Below are positions 1 through 8,430 of a stretch of 64,000 nt of DNA, in pieces. Source of the DNA: TMED14 sp002378565. Its GTDB lineage: Bacteria; Bacteroidota; Bacteroidia; Flavobacteriales; Schleiferiaceae. The notes beneath the pieces are model-generated. The model had not been told where the DNA came from. It was given only the letters and a program-made list of their open reading frames with translations, and made no database searches. Position 1 is the first letter of the stretch, and each line of letters starts with the position of its first letter. The DNA lies in contig OX044356.1 of NCBI GenBank assembly GCA_943846715.1, positions 1,488,001-1,552,000 on the forward strand. The letters are read 5' to 3'. Made by a program: the position numbers and the translations under genes.

Positions 1-1304
1 TAGCGCTGCAGCGCATTCGCGAACAACTGTCAGAAGTTCCAGGCGCATCCATTGTGGTAGAAAAGGACCAAATGGGTCCTCCGCAAGGCGCTGCAATCAA
101 CATGGAGGTCACAGGCAACTCCTACCCTGAAGTGCTAGCTCAGGCTGAGCGACTCAAAGCAATGATTGAATCATCAACTGTCACAGGCTACGATGAGTTA
201 AAGCTGGATATAGTCAGCGGCAAGCCAGAGTTGCCAATCACGGTGGACCGTGAAAAGGCTAGAAGCCTTGGCATTTCAACAAGTCAGATTGGTGATGGCC
301 TCCGCACAGCTTTGTTTGGTAAGGAAATCAGCCGTTTCAAAACTGATGATGATGACTACCCCATCAATCTGCGATTTGCCAATAACTACCGCTACAACCT
401 GGAGGATTTGATGAATCAACGCATCACCTTCAGAGACCAAAGTTCTGGCAAAATCGTACAGGTGCCCATCAGTACGCTAGCTACAGCTAGCAAGTCCAGT
501 ACCTTCTCTGCCGTGAAACGCAAAGACCTCAAGAGGGTCATCACGCTCTATTCTGGCGTGAGAGAGGGCGCTAACGCCAACGAGGTAGTAGAGTCCATCA
601 AAACCCTACTGGCAGATGTGACCTACCCAGAGGGCATCTCTATGAGTTTCACCGGGCAACAAGAAGCGCAGGCAAAAGAAATGGCCTTCTTGTCTAAAGC
701 CCTTTTGGGAGCGGTATTCATGATTTTCTTGATCATGGTGAGCCTTTTCAACTCTGCCAGAATTCCCATCCTAATAATGGTGACAGTGATTCTTTCATTG
801 ATTGGTGTCTTCTCTGGCTTGCTCATTTTCCGCATGGAATTTGTGGTCATCATGACCATGATTGGCATCATTTCTCTGGCGGGCGTCGTTGTCAACAACG
901 CCATTGTCATGGCTGATTATGCCGGGCAGCTACTCAGTAGAAAAAAGGAGGAGCTTGGCATAGAGCCACATGAATATTTGCCCGTGAGCGCCTTGGCTGA
1001 GCCCCTTGCTCAAGCAGGTGTGACCCGCTTGCGACCTGTGCTATTGACAGCCATCACAACCATCCTTGGCCTGTTACCCCTGGCAACTGGCATGAACTTC
1101 GACTTTTTCAGTCTGTTCACTGAGAACGATCCACAACTCTACTTTGGTGGAGATAACGTGGCATTCTGGGGACCCATTTCATGGACGGTTATCTTTGGCT
1201 TAGCCTTTGCCACCTTCCTAACCCTTGTCATTGTTCCCGTGATGCTGTTCTTGACTGAGCGTATTCGTTCCAAGCGCTACTATCGAAAGATAACAGCAGC
1301 ATAG
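1..1304 (+). CDS. RND efflux pump permease, C-terminal part (5' end outside window)
   Basis: This is the proton-driven inner-membrane subunit of a tripartite RND exporter (AcrB/CusA superfamily). The frame is open from base 3 to the stop, so about 433 residues are visible of a protein that normally has 1,000 or more. The visible part holds the second periplasmic porter region, then FTGQQEAQAKE just before a membrane bundle, then GVVVNNAIVMADY and RLRPVLLTAITTILGLLP, which are typical of the last transmembrane helices of RND pumps. It ends with a basic cytoplasmic tail (RIRSKRYYRK). The substrate (drug, metal or lipid) cannot be told from this half. The DXS-like gene follows after 15 bases but has its own promoter-like box. 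Confidence 0.93.
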   Translation, partial: ALQRIREQLSEVPGASIVVEKDQMGPPQGAAINMEVTGNSYPEVLAQAERLKAMIESSTVTGYDELKLDIVSGKPELPITVDREKARSLGISTSQIGDGLRTALFGKEISRFKTDDDDYPINLRFANNYRYNLEDLMNQRITFRDQSSGKIVQVPISTLATASKSSTFSAVKRKDLKRVITLYSGVREGANANEVVESIKTLLADVTYPEGISMSFTGQQEAQAKEMAFLSKALLGAVFMIFLIMVSLFNSARIPILIMVTVILSLIGVFSGLLIFRMEFVVIMTMIGIISLAGVVVNNAIVMADYAGQLLSRKKEELGIEPHEYLPVSALAEPLAQAGVTRLRPVLLTAITTILGLLPLATGMNFDFFSLFTENDPQLYFGGDNVAFWGPISWTVIFGLAFATFLTLVIVPVMLFLTERIRSKRYYRKITAA

Positions 1305-1307
1305 GGC

Positions 1308-1315
1308 TACCTTTG
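1308..1315 (+). promoter_or_regulatory. -7 box of the DXS-like gene (leaderless)
   Basis: TACCTTTG matches the Bacteroidota -7 consensus TAnnTTTG and is followed by only four bases (TGTC) before the ATG at 1320. Transcription would start at or next to the A of the start codon, giving an mRNA without a leader. No Shine-Dalgarno sequence is visible. Confidence 0.6.
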
Positions 1316-1319
1316 TGTC

Positions 1320-2915
1320 ATGACGCTTCCCTCCCTTGAAGCTTTGCGACAGATGTCACCTGACCAACTGAGTCAGGTGGCAACTGACGCGGTAGCTCGC
1401 ATGATTGCATTGACGCATCGAAAACCTGGCCACATGGCATCTAGTGCCGGTGTTGCGCAGCTCACTGTGGCCCTACATGCGTTGATGGATAGCCCGCGGG
1501 ATTTGCTGATTTGGGACGTTGGCCACCAAGCCTACATCCACAAATTGCTAACCGGCAGAGAAGGGGTTTTTTCCAACAACCGTGAGCCTGATGGGCCAAG
1601 TGGATTCCCTAAAAGGGACGAGTCTCCCTATGACGCATTTGGAACGGGTCATTCATCCACTGCTTTATCTGCCTTGATTGGCATGGCGCGTGCTGATGCC
1701 TTGCAATCGATTTCGCGAAAGCGCGTTGCCGTCGTTGGCGATGGCGCCTTTACTGGCGGAATGATCTACGAAGCCATGAATAATGCAGGGGGTCATGGTG
1801 ATGATGTCCTTCTGATTCTCAACGACAATGGCAAGGCCATTGAAGACAATGTAGGCGCATTGCATAACCACAAACGCTACCAAGCTTTCGCTGATTCGCT
1901 CAACTGGTCCTACCTCGGTGATGTGGATGGGCGCAACATGGTCGACCTGTTAGCTGCTCTTGAGTTAGCCATGGACAGCAAGGGGCCGCGCATGCTCCGC
2001 GTTCTCACCCAGAGACCCAGCAGCAAGGACCTAGGTATTGCCTCCCAGGCCCCATCAACGAACGCATTTCAAAAGGCCTTTGCGCGCAGCTTGATCCAAT
2101 TAGCTCAAGAGGACAAACGCATTGTGGGGCTCACAGCAGCCATGGCTACCGGTTGTAGCTTGGACGATTTCAGGGCCGTTTTCCCCGAACGGTTTTTTGA
2201 TGTTGGAATAGCAGAGCCTCACGCCATAACTGCCGCTGCCGGGATGGCCACACAAGGCCTCAGACCCGTTGTCAACATGTACAGCACCTTTGCGCAGCGC
2301 GCTGTGGACCAGTGGATTCATGATGTGGCTTTGCAGCGACTTCCGGTGATTCTTTGCTTAGATCGTGCAGGCATCGTCGGTGAAGATGGCAGCACCCATC
2401 ATGGGGTCTTTGATCTTGCCCTGTTTCGTGCTGTGCCCCACACGGCCATCTGGGCGCCACGCGATGAGGACAGTTTGCGGGAAGCCATGCAGCAAGCCTT
2501 GGCTTATGGTGGGCCGTCGATCATTCGTTACCCCAAAGGCCAGGTGCCCGATTTGCCTGAGCCCGCACAGCGGGGCAATCAAGCAGATGTCTTCCAAATG
2601 GGCACTGGGGTGGTCCATTGGTGCATGGGGACCACCATTGTGGATGCCTTGCGCGAAGCAGCACCTTCGGACTCTGTGGTTGACCTTCGAATGATCAAAC
2701 CCATCGCCCCAGCGCTTTTAGAGCGCTTTGCAAAGAACCATTACCAATGGATTGTTTGGGAGGATGCACAAGCCATCAATGGCCTGGGATCTGCACTGGC
2801 CTCCTGGTTAGCGGAACGAGGCATTCAGGGCATTCAATGCCTGCGAAAGGGCTACCCAGATCGCTTCATTGGCCATGGCCCAAGGGAAACCTTGATTGCC
2901 GACAATCAGCGGTAA
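1320..2915 (+). CDS. dxs: Compact 1-deoxy-D-xylulose-5-phosphate synthase-like enzyme
   Basis: A thiamine-diphosphate enzyme of the DXS type, which condenses pyruvate and glyceraldehyde 3-phosphate at the start of the MEP isoprenoid pathway. Seen: PGHMASSAG near residue 37 (catalytic-site His), WDVGHQAYIHKLLTGR, the ThDP/Mg motif GDGAFTGGM with LNDN, the glutamate in DVGIAEPHAIT, and AGIVGEDGSTHHG in the pyrimidine domain. At 531 residues it is about 90 shorter than E. coli DXS. The helical insert after NVGAL is missing, and the usual KGxGYxPAExDPxxFH segment, with its conserved His, is replaced by a short different stretch. It could be a streamlined DXS or a DXS-derived transketolase with another job; DXS is the better guess. 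Confidence 0.8.
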   Translation: MTLPSLEALRQMSPDQLSQVATDAVARMIALTHRKPGHMASSAGVAQLTVALHALMDSPRDLLIWDVGHQAYIHKLLTGREGVFSNNREPDGPSGFPKRDESPYDAFGTGHSSTALSALIGMARADALQSISRKRVAVVGDGAFTGGMIYEAMNNAGGHGDDVLLILNDNGKAIEDNVGALHNHKRYQAFADSLNWSYLGDVDGRNMVDLLAALELAMDSKGPRMLRVLTQRPSSKDLGIASQAPSTNAFQKAFARSLIQLAQEDKRIVGLTAAMATGCSLDDFRAVFPERFFDVGIAEPHAITAAAGMATQGLRPVVNMYSTFAQRAVDQWIHDVALQRLPVILCLDRAGIVGEDGSTHHGVFDLALFRAVPHTAIWAPRDEDSLREAMQQALAYGGPSIIRYPKGQVPDLPEPAQRGNQADVFQMGTGVVHWCMGTTIVDALREAAPSDSVVDLRMIKPIAPALLERFAKNHYQWIVWEDAQAINGLGSALASWLAERGIQGIQCLRKGYPDRFIGHGPRETLIADNQR

Positions 2916-2931
2916 CCAGCTGCGCTTTTAT

Positions 2932-3903
2932 TCAATAGCCAAGGGCTTCGCGAACGCGTGCCAAGGTAGCTTTAGCCACAGGTCGGGCACGATCTGCACC
3001 CACCTTCAGCGCAGCGTGAACCGCCTCTGGGTTAGCCATGAAGTGGTCAAAACGTTTGCGTTCATCAGCAAATCGGCTCAACAGCAAATCGAGCAAGGCC
3101 TTTTTTGCGTGGCCATAGCCATAGCCTCCTGAGCGGTAGTTAGCCTGCATTTCTGACAGATCATCTGCTGTGGCAAGCAAGGCATACAACTGAACAACCG
3201 TGCAGCTGTCTGGGTCCTTTACCTCATCCAAGGTCTTGGAGTCGGTGTTGATGGACATGACTTGATTTTTCAACTGCTTTTCTGGCAAAAAGATATCAAT
3301 GACATTGCCGTAGCTCTTGGACATTTTCTTGCCATCGATGCCAGGAATCGTCATCACAGAACTGTCGATGCGCGGCTCAGGAACGACGAGGACTGGTTGG
3401 CCTGTTTGATGGTTCAAGGCCTTTGCTATGTCGCGGGTCATTTCCAAATGCTGTTTTTGATCCTTGCCAACAGGGACAATGTCCGCATCATACAACAAGA
3501 TGTCTGAGGCCATCAACACTGGGTAATCGAACAAACCCGCATTGACGTCAGCCAGCTTAGCAGCCTTGTCCTTGAAGCTGTGCGCATTGGCAAGCATGGG
3601 GAAGGGCGTGAAGCAGTTGAGGTACCAGGTCAGCTCTGTGCATTCCGGCAAATCACTCTGTGCATAGAAGACCACCTTGTTCACGTCCAAGCCACAAGCC
3701 AGCCAGGCAGCTGCCGTGGTCAATAAATTTTCCCTTCGCGCAGTGGCATCCTTGACCGTGGTGAGGGAATGCAAATCTGCAATGAACAGGTAGGCATCAT
3801 TGCTTGGCTCATTGGCCAACTCAATGGCAGGCAAAATAGCTCCCAGGATATTGCCTAGGTGCTGTCTTCCGGATGATTGAATGCCTGTGAGTATGCGTGC
3901 CAT
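2932..3903 (-). CDS. trpS: Tryptophanyl-tRNA synthetase
   Basis: Class I aminoacyl-tRNA synthetase that charges tRNA-Trp in the cytoplasm. The HIGH-type signature reads SSGRQHLGNILG at residues 10-21 and the KMSKS loop is intact (GIDGKKMSKSYGN, about residue 192). The length of 323 is normal for the short bacterial TrpS. The N-terminus MARILTGIQSSGR fits the family. Its start lies four bases after a -7 box, and its stop faces the stop of the DXS-like gene across 16 bases. Confidence 0.96.
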   Translation of the reverse strand: MARILTGIQSSGRQHLGNILGAILPAIELANEPSNDAYLFIADLHSLTTVKDATARRENLLTTAAAWLACGLDVNKVVFYAQSDLPECTELTWYLNCFTPFPMLANAHSFKDKAAKLADVNAGLFDYPVLMASDILLYDADIVPVGKDQKQHLEMTRDIAKALNHQTGQPVLVVPEPRIDSSVMTIPGIDGKKMSKSYGNVIDIFLPEKQLKNQVMSINTDSKTLDEVKDPDSCTVVQLYALLATADDLSEMQANYRSGGYGYGHAKKALLDLLLSRFADERKRFDHFMANPEAVHAALKVGADRARPVAKATLARVREALGY

Positions 3904-3907
3904 GTGA

Positions 3908-3915
3908 CAAAGGTA
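3908..3915 (-). promoter_or_regulatory. -7 box of trpS (leaderless)
   Basis: Read on the minus strand this is TACCTTTG, then TCAC, then the trpS ATG. It has the same box and the same four-base spacing as the DXS-like gene, pointing to a leaderless trpS mRNA. Confidence 0.6.
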
Positions 3916-3951
3916 TTCGGGCAGGGCTTATGGCGCACTTTGTTTTCAAAT

Positions 3952-3980
3952 AAAAAAGCCCAGCACGAATGCTGGGCTTT
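3952..3980 (-). terminator. Intrinsic terminator after the 4.0-4.8 kb membrane protein gene
   Basis: A perfect 10-bp stem (AAAGCCCAGC / GCTGGGCTTT) with a 6-base loop, followed on the minus strand by a run of Ts. It lies 20 bases after the stop of the minus-strand membrane protein gene. Confidence 0.85.
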
Positions 3981-4000
3981 CAGTCAATTATCAGATGGGT

Positions 4001-4771
4001 TTAGCCATTCTTGAACGGTAGGTGCGGATTTTGGATCCATCCAGCAGCCCATGACACAAAGTTATAACCCACAGTGTAGATTGCGAGGTACACATAGAAT
4101 GTCGCCAAGTACATGATGGCATTCACCATCGTGCTAAATACACCAACGACTTGATCCCATTCCCAGGCACCTGAGAAGGATCCAGCGTCACTACCAGCAG
4201 CAGAAAGGCTGCCAATGTCGACGTACGGCAATTGGTCACTGACCGTAGCGGTCATCCAATCAACCCATGGGGTCAAGGCGCCAACAATGTCAGCTCCGCC
4301 ACCAAGTGGGGCGTAAACCGTTGCGCCAAAGATGGTTGCAACAGCCATACAGAGAGCCTGCGTGAAAATGATCAAGGCACCCAACTCACCCACAAGGCGA
4401 ATGTTTGTGCGCATGACATCCTTTGCAAGGAATTCAACCATGTTGGTATGGCCACCGGCAAAGCCGTCGCCGCGAACACGGATCACGTTGGAAATAGCAA
4501 ATGCTGCAACCAAACAAATCAATGTGGTTACAATACTGCCTGCGATACCCATTCCATCTGCATTGGAGAAGAAATCTTGAGCACCGTCAAAGATGTCAAC
4601 CAACATATAAGCCGCCATTGCGACTGCCAATATGGAATAGATGGTTTGGAAATAGCTACGAACGCCGTCGTTGCTGTCGAAGCCGTCAAGGGTGTCACCC
4701 ACTCGAGAGCCTAATACGCGACCTGCCACTTGTCCGGGCAAATCGAGAACTTTTTGAATGATTTCATTCAT
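4001..4771 (-). CDS. Unknown multi-span membrane protein
   Basis: I do not recognise this family. The start MNEIIQKVLDLPGQ gives about 256 residues; a longer in-frame start (TTG at 4816) adds 15 residues of no obvious character. Visible are about four hydrophobic spans: around AVAMAAYMLV, IVTTLICLVAAFAI, ALIIFTQALCMAVATI and a final stretch rich in Tyr/Val (YLATFYVYLAIYTVGY). A Gly/Asp-rich loop (RVRGDGFAGGHTN) lies between spans 2 and 3. It stands alone with its own terminator and about 280 bases of apparently empty upstream sequence, so it is probably a single-gene unit. Confidence 0.6.
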   Translation of the reverse strand: MNEIIQKVLDLPGQVAGRVLGSRVGDTLDGFDSNDGVRSYFQTIYSILAVAMAAYMLVDIFDGAQDFFSNADGMGIAGSIVTTLICLVAAFAISNVIRVRGDGFAGGHTNMVEFLAKDVMRTNIRLVGELGALIIFTQALCMAVATIFGATVYAPLGGGADIVGALTPWVDWMTATVSDQLPYVDIGSLSAAGSDAGSFSGAWEWDQVVGVFSTMVNAIMYLATFYVYLAIYTVGYNFVSWAAGWIQNPHLPFKNG

Positions 4772-5096
4772 GATATTTAGGAATTTTGATTTCCATGAAT
4801 TTATTAAAATCTTCAAACATGGCCATGCTTGGCATTATTAAAAAATGCAAATATTTCCCCTGGAGCCCTACAGCCCTTTCTGTCATTGACCTATGGAACA
4901 GTGAGAAATGTTCATAACTTTTGATTGAAGAAGGGGCATTGGCTTGGGTCCTTTGGCGCTGATTGTCAGCTTATTGCCTCTAAACCAATCGAAAACCCTT
5001 GCCAGCAATAGCTTTCTTAACGATTCAAGCAAGGAGAAAGACTTTGTGGCAGAAAATGCCAATAGCTGTCCAATTGGACGTGGTTTTCAACTCGAT

Positions 5097-5633
5097 TTAT
5101 CGAATCAAACGAACATTCAATTTTGCCACCACATCCAGGCCAGTACTGTCATCTCGAATCGGTGCAAATGAATGCCACAATTGGAGGGTTTCAGCATCCA
5201 AGTCTACATGAAATTCCAAGGTGTCAGGGTAGTCGTAAAACCACAGCACCTGGCTTAGGCTATCAAAATCGTAGATGCCCGTTCCGCTGTTCAAGTAATG
5301 AATCGGCGTGGCGCCAAGAAGGAATGTGGCCAGGAAGTCAATGTGGTAGTTGGCGACATCAGTGTCATTGATGGTCTCAAAGTTGAAGAAGCCTGTGACG
5401 GAATCCGCATCACCTTTGAAGTGGGCTATTGTTGTGCTGTCAAAGGGATTTGGCATGTTGCCTTCGTAGCTGACGGCCTCAAGAGTCCAGCCTTGCATCA
5501 GGCGCGGCAAAAACGGTCCTGTAGCTGGCTCCGGCAGGGGGTCAGGGCCTGGTGTGCGGGGGCAACCTGTCAGCATAAGGCCAACCAGGACCCATGCCAT
5601 GAACTTTGCTGCGAGGGGGGCCTGCTTAACCAT
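5097..5633 (-). CDS. Small outer-membrane or periplasmic lipoprotein, function unknown
   Basis: A 178-residue lipoprotein. The chosen start MVKQAPLAAKF leads directly into a signal peptide ending in the lipobox LTGC, followed by a Pro-rich tether (PRTPGPDPLPEP). A much longer reading with upstream ATGs would only run through the neighbouring gene and bury the signal peptide. The mature part is acidic and aromatic with beta-rich character (GTGIYDFDSLSQVLWFYD); no known family is recognised. Its start overlaps the stop of the TrkA-like gene by eight bases on the same strand, so the two are probably co-transcribed. Confidence 0.65.
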   Translation of the reverse strand: MVKQAPLAAKFMAWVLVGLMLTGCPRTPGPDPLPEPATGPFLPRLMQGWTLEAVSYEGNMPNPFDSTTIAHFKGDADSVTGFFNFETINDTDVANYHIDFLATFLLGATPIHYLNSGTGIYDFDSLSQVLWFYDYPDTLEFHVDLDAETLQLWHSFAPIRDDSTGLDVVAKLNVRLIR

Positions 5634-6327
5634 TGATGTCAATGAACCGTTCAACATCCTTGATCTTTCCAAAGACGACCAACTCATCACATTCTTCAAT
5701 GATGGTGTCATCCGAAGTCTCATGTTTAACGTGGGCCAGGTTGCCATCACCGTCTTTTTCAATCACCGTAACCAGGTTCAATTGGTATTTGTTGGTGAGG
5801 TCAATGTCCTTGATGGTTCTGCCAATGGTCAGCTTGGGGGCCTCCACTTCAACAATCTCGTAATCGTCCGGGAGCTCAATGCACATCTTGAAAGAGGGGT
5901 GCATCAGACGCTCTGCCATGTTGTTGCCTACCTCCTCTTCAGGGGATAGAATTTCCACATGCATGTCAACACCTTCCGCTTCGCTGTTGGCCAGATTTTT
6001 CAAAATGCGACGTTGGGTCTTGCCATGGGCACGGGCAATGATTCGCTTGACCTTCAACTCCATGAGCTGCGCCACCGTGAGCATGGTGCCCTCAAAGTTT
6101 TGCCCGATGCTTACCACCACAGCATCCATGTCCTGAACCTTCTGAGCGCGCAAGGTCTCTAGATCAGTTGCGTCCATGCGGACAGCGTAGGCTACATGGT
6201 TTTTGATTCTCCCAACCTTGTCCTCGTCGATATCAATCGCGAGAACATCAGCGCCTTTTTCGGATAGTTTCCTGCATATCGCTGAGCCAAACTGACCCAG
6301 TCCAATGACGGCAAATTTGTCTGTCAT
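5626..6327 (-). CDS. TrkA/KtrA-family K+ channel regulatory protein
   Basis: A cytoplasmic RCK-domain protein that gates a TrkH/KtrB-type potassium transporter in response to nucleotides. The Rossmann motif VIGLGQFGSAICRKL (residues 7-21) and the acidic end of beta 2 (DIDEDK) mark the RCK_N NAD(H)/ATP-binding domain; residues from about 145 form an RCK_C domain. The 233-residue length matches single-unit KtrA. No membrane partner gene is in the window. A -7 box (TACTTTTG) lies 18 bases upstream of the ATG, so this gene has a short leader. Confidence 0.9.
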   Translation of the reverse strand: MTDKFAVIGLGQFGSAICRKLSEKGADVLAIDIDEDKVGRIKNHVAYAVRMDATDLETLRAQKVQDMDAVVVSIGQNFEGTMLTVAQLMELKVKRIIARAHGKTQRRILKNLANSEAEGVDMHVEILSPEEEVGNNMAERLMHPSFKMCIELPDDYEIVEVEAPKLTIGRTIKDIDLTNKYQLNLVTVIEKDGDGNLAHVKHETSDDTIIEECDELVVFGKIKDVERFIDING

Positions 6328-6342
6328 GATCTTGGTTTTCTG

Positions 6343-7518
6343 CTACAAAAGTACGGAAAGGGACGAGTCTACGTCATGCAGCAAGTCTTTGATGTCCTCA
6401 ATACCTACACTCAGGCGAATCAATCCATCGGTGACACCCGTGGCTTCACGCTGTGCTTTTGGGATAGATGCATGGGTCATGGACGCGGGGTGGCCAGCAA
6501 GGGACTCAACCCCACCAAGGGATTCAGCCAATGTGAACACCTTAAATGCGGAGACAACTGACACAGCATCTTCGTGGTTATCGCCCTTGACTACAAAGGA
6601 AATCATGCCGCCATAGCCGCGCATTTGCCGCGTGGCCAAGGCGTGGCCAGGGTGGCTTTCAAGGCCTGGGTAAAACACCTTTTCAACTGCTGGATGCTCA
6701 TTCAAATGGGCCACAAGGGCTTTTGCATTGCTCATGTGCCTATCCATGCGGACGTGAAGGGTTTTGATGCCTCGCAGCACCAGGAAACTGTCCATCGGAC
6801 CACAAATTGCTCCCGTGGCATTTTGGATGAAGGCCAATCGAGCAGCAAGGTCATCGTTCTTCACAACCAAGGCGCCCAGCACTACATCGCTGTGACCCCC
6901 TAGGTATTTGGTTGCCGAATGCAAAACAATGTCTGCACCAAGGGTCAGTGGCTGCTGCAAATACGGGGTGGCAAAAGTGTTGTCCACCACCAAAAGGGCG
7001 TCAGCAGCTTGAGCAATGGTTGCCATGGCAGGGATGTCAATCACATTGAGCATGGGATTGGTGGGCGTCTCCGCCCAGATCATTGCCGTTCGCTCATTGA
7101 CCAAGGAAGTGACCTGCTCCGGTGAATCCATGTCCACAAAGTGGAATTGAATGCCAAATGGCTCATAGATTTTCACGAATTGCCGGTAGGTCCCTCCATA
7201 CAAATCGCTGCATGAGATGACCTCGTCGCCTGGCTTGAGCAATTTCATGCACGCGTCAACTGCGGCCAATCCACTGCCAAAGGCTAAACCATGGCTGCCT
7301 AATTCAATGCTAGCTAAAGCCTTTCCCAGGGCATGCCTGGTGGGGTTAAGGGTGCGACTGTACTCATAGCCCTTGTGTTGACCGGGGGATGTTTGCACAT
7401 AGGTGGATGTCTGGTAAATGGGCGGCATGACAGCGCCTGTGCTGGGATCGGGTTCTTGCCCACCATGGATGGCCAAGGTGCCAAAGTTTTGATTTTTCAT
7501 GGCTGCAAATTCGGACAT
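6343..7518 (-). CDS. Cystathionine gamma-synthase / gamma-lyase family PLP enzyme
   Basis: A Cys/Met-metabolism PLP-dependent enzyme (fold type I). It either makes cystathionine from an activated homoserine and cysteine, or cleaves it. Seen: the N-terminal MKNQNFGTLAIHGGQEPD typical of the family, YEYSRTLNPTR, WAETPTNPML, VVDNTFATPYLQ and the PLP lysine in LHSATKYLGGHSDV. The ATG at 7518 gives 391 residues; the ATG at 7500 (MKNQNF) is equally likely. Longer starts would run into the divergent gluQ promoter. The exact reaction cannot be separated within this family by eye. Confidence 0.88.
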   Translation of the reverse strand: MSEFAAMKNQNFGTLAIHGGQEPDPSTGAVMPPIYQTSTYVQTSPGQHKGYEYSRTLNPTRHALGKALASIELGSHGLAFGSGLAAVDACMKLLKPGDEVISCSDLYGGTYRQFVKIYEPFGIQFHFVDMDSPEQVTSLVNERTAMIWAETPTNPMLNVIDIPAMATIAQAADALLVVDNTFATPYLQQPLTLGADIVLHSATKYLGGHSDVVLGALVVKNDDLAARLAFIQNATGAICGPMDSFLVLRGIKTLHVRMDRHMSNAKALVAHLNEHPAVEKVFYPGLESHPGHALATRQMRGYGGMISFVVKGDNHEDAVSVVSAFKVFTLAESLGGVESLAGHPASMTHASIPKAQREATGVTDGLIRLSVGIEDIKDLLHDVDSSLSVLL

Positions 7519-7575
7519 TAATGGCTGGAATAAAAGCCCAATGCTCGAAAGGTGAAAAATGTGGACTTTTGACCC

Positions 7576-8430
7576 ATGCAAGGACGATTGGCACCATCCC
7601 CTTCTGGGCACTTACACATTGGCAATGCATCCAGCCTATTGCTTGCTTGGCTAGATGCTCGGTCAAGCGGTTCTGCGCTGATGATGCGCATGGATGACTT
7701 GGATCCCCAGCGAAGCAAGATGGCCTTTGCTGAAGCTGCCTTGACAGACTTGTCATGGATGGGACTGAACTGGGATAGGGAGGTTCTCTACCAGTCCGCA
7801 AGCCATGATCGCTACCGGTCGGCCTTGCAGCAACTGATTGACCAAGACCTTGTCTACGCTTGCAACTGCAGCCGGAAAGCCATCCAGTCAGCCATGCAGG
7901 ATGTCGTCCGAGCACCCCATGGCAAACCCCTGGCTGGCTACACTGGAACCTGTGCCAACAAAGGCTTGCCCCTGAATGGCGGTCACGCCTTGAGGTTTCG
8001 CTGGTCCGGAGACCCATTCGTTCTCCAGCGGGCAGATGGGGCCTGGTCCTACCAATTGGCCGTCGTGGTTGATGACGCCCACCAAGCCATCAGGTCTGTG
8101 GTCCGCGGCATGGACCTCAAAGAAAGCATCCCTCCCCAAAAGGCGTTGATTGAAGCCCTTGGCCTTGAGGGGCCAACCTATTGGCATGTGCCCTTGTGGA
8201 TGGGTCCTGATGGGCACCGATTGAGCAAGCGTCATGGCGACATAGCCATCAGGGATTTCAAGGCGAGGGGCTGGACCCCAGAGGCTTTGATTGGCTGGAT
8301 CAGTCATGGATTAGGCCTCAATGAGCAAGCGAAGCCCTTGTCCGCTCAGGAGCTGTTATCAGTATTTGATCACCAACGTGTGAAAAGCCAACCGGTACTG
8401 CATGAAGAGGTTTTACCTTTGTGGGCATGA
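7576..8430 (+). CDS. gluQ: Glutamyl-Q tRNA(Asp) synthetase
   Basis: A truncated GluRS paralogue that attaches glutamate to the queuosine base of tRNA-Asp, not to a tRNA 3' end. Seen: the HIGH motif in PSPSGHLHIGN (residues 7-17), a zinc site built as CNC...YTGTC around residues 97-120, and RLSKRHG (about residue 219) as the KMSKS loop. It lacks the anticodon-binding domain, and the 284-residue length is right for GluQRS rather than GltX. A near-consensus -7 box (GACTTTTG) stands four bases before the ATG. It is the first gene of a run with yicC, gmk and nadD, linked by ATGA-type overlaps. Confidence 0.92.
   Translation: MQGRLAPSPSGHLHIGNASSLLLAWLDARSSGSALMMRMDDLDPQRSKMAFAEAALTDLSWMGLNWDREVLYQSASHDRYRSALQQLIDQDLVYACNCSRKAIQSAMQDVVRAPHGKPLAGYTGTCANKGLPLNGGHALRFRWSGDPFVLQRADGAWSYQLAVVVDDAHQAIRSVVRGMDLKESIPPQKALIEALGLEGPTYWHVPLWMGPDGHRLSKRHGDIAIRDFKARGWTPEALIGWISHGLGLNEQAKPLSAQELLSVFDHQRVKSQPVLHEEVLPLWA

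Noticed and set aside
623..910. Antisense 95-residue frame inside the RND gene
   Set aside because: Low-complexity Met/Thr-rich translation with no motif; a mirror of the membrane-span codons of the RND protein.
2358..2938. Overlapping frames inside the 3' half of the DXS-like gene on both strands
   Set aside because: The DXS frame has clear motifs across the whole interval; the other frames have none.
4232..5371. Plus-strand frames across the unknown membrane protein and lipoprotein genes
   Set aside because: They are rich in His/Cys/Asn, as expected for antisense readings, without signal peptides or family motifs; the minus-strand frames have membrane spans or a lipobox.
7364..8017. A 217-residue minus-strand frame across the gap between the PLP enzyme gene and gluQ
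   Set aside because: It runs antisense to the HIGH motif and zinc site of gluQ and shows no motif of its own; it is open only because of GC-rich codons.
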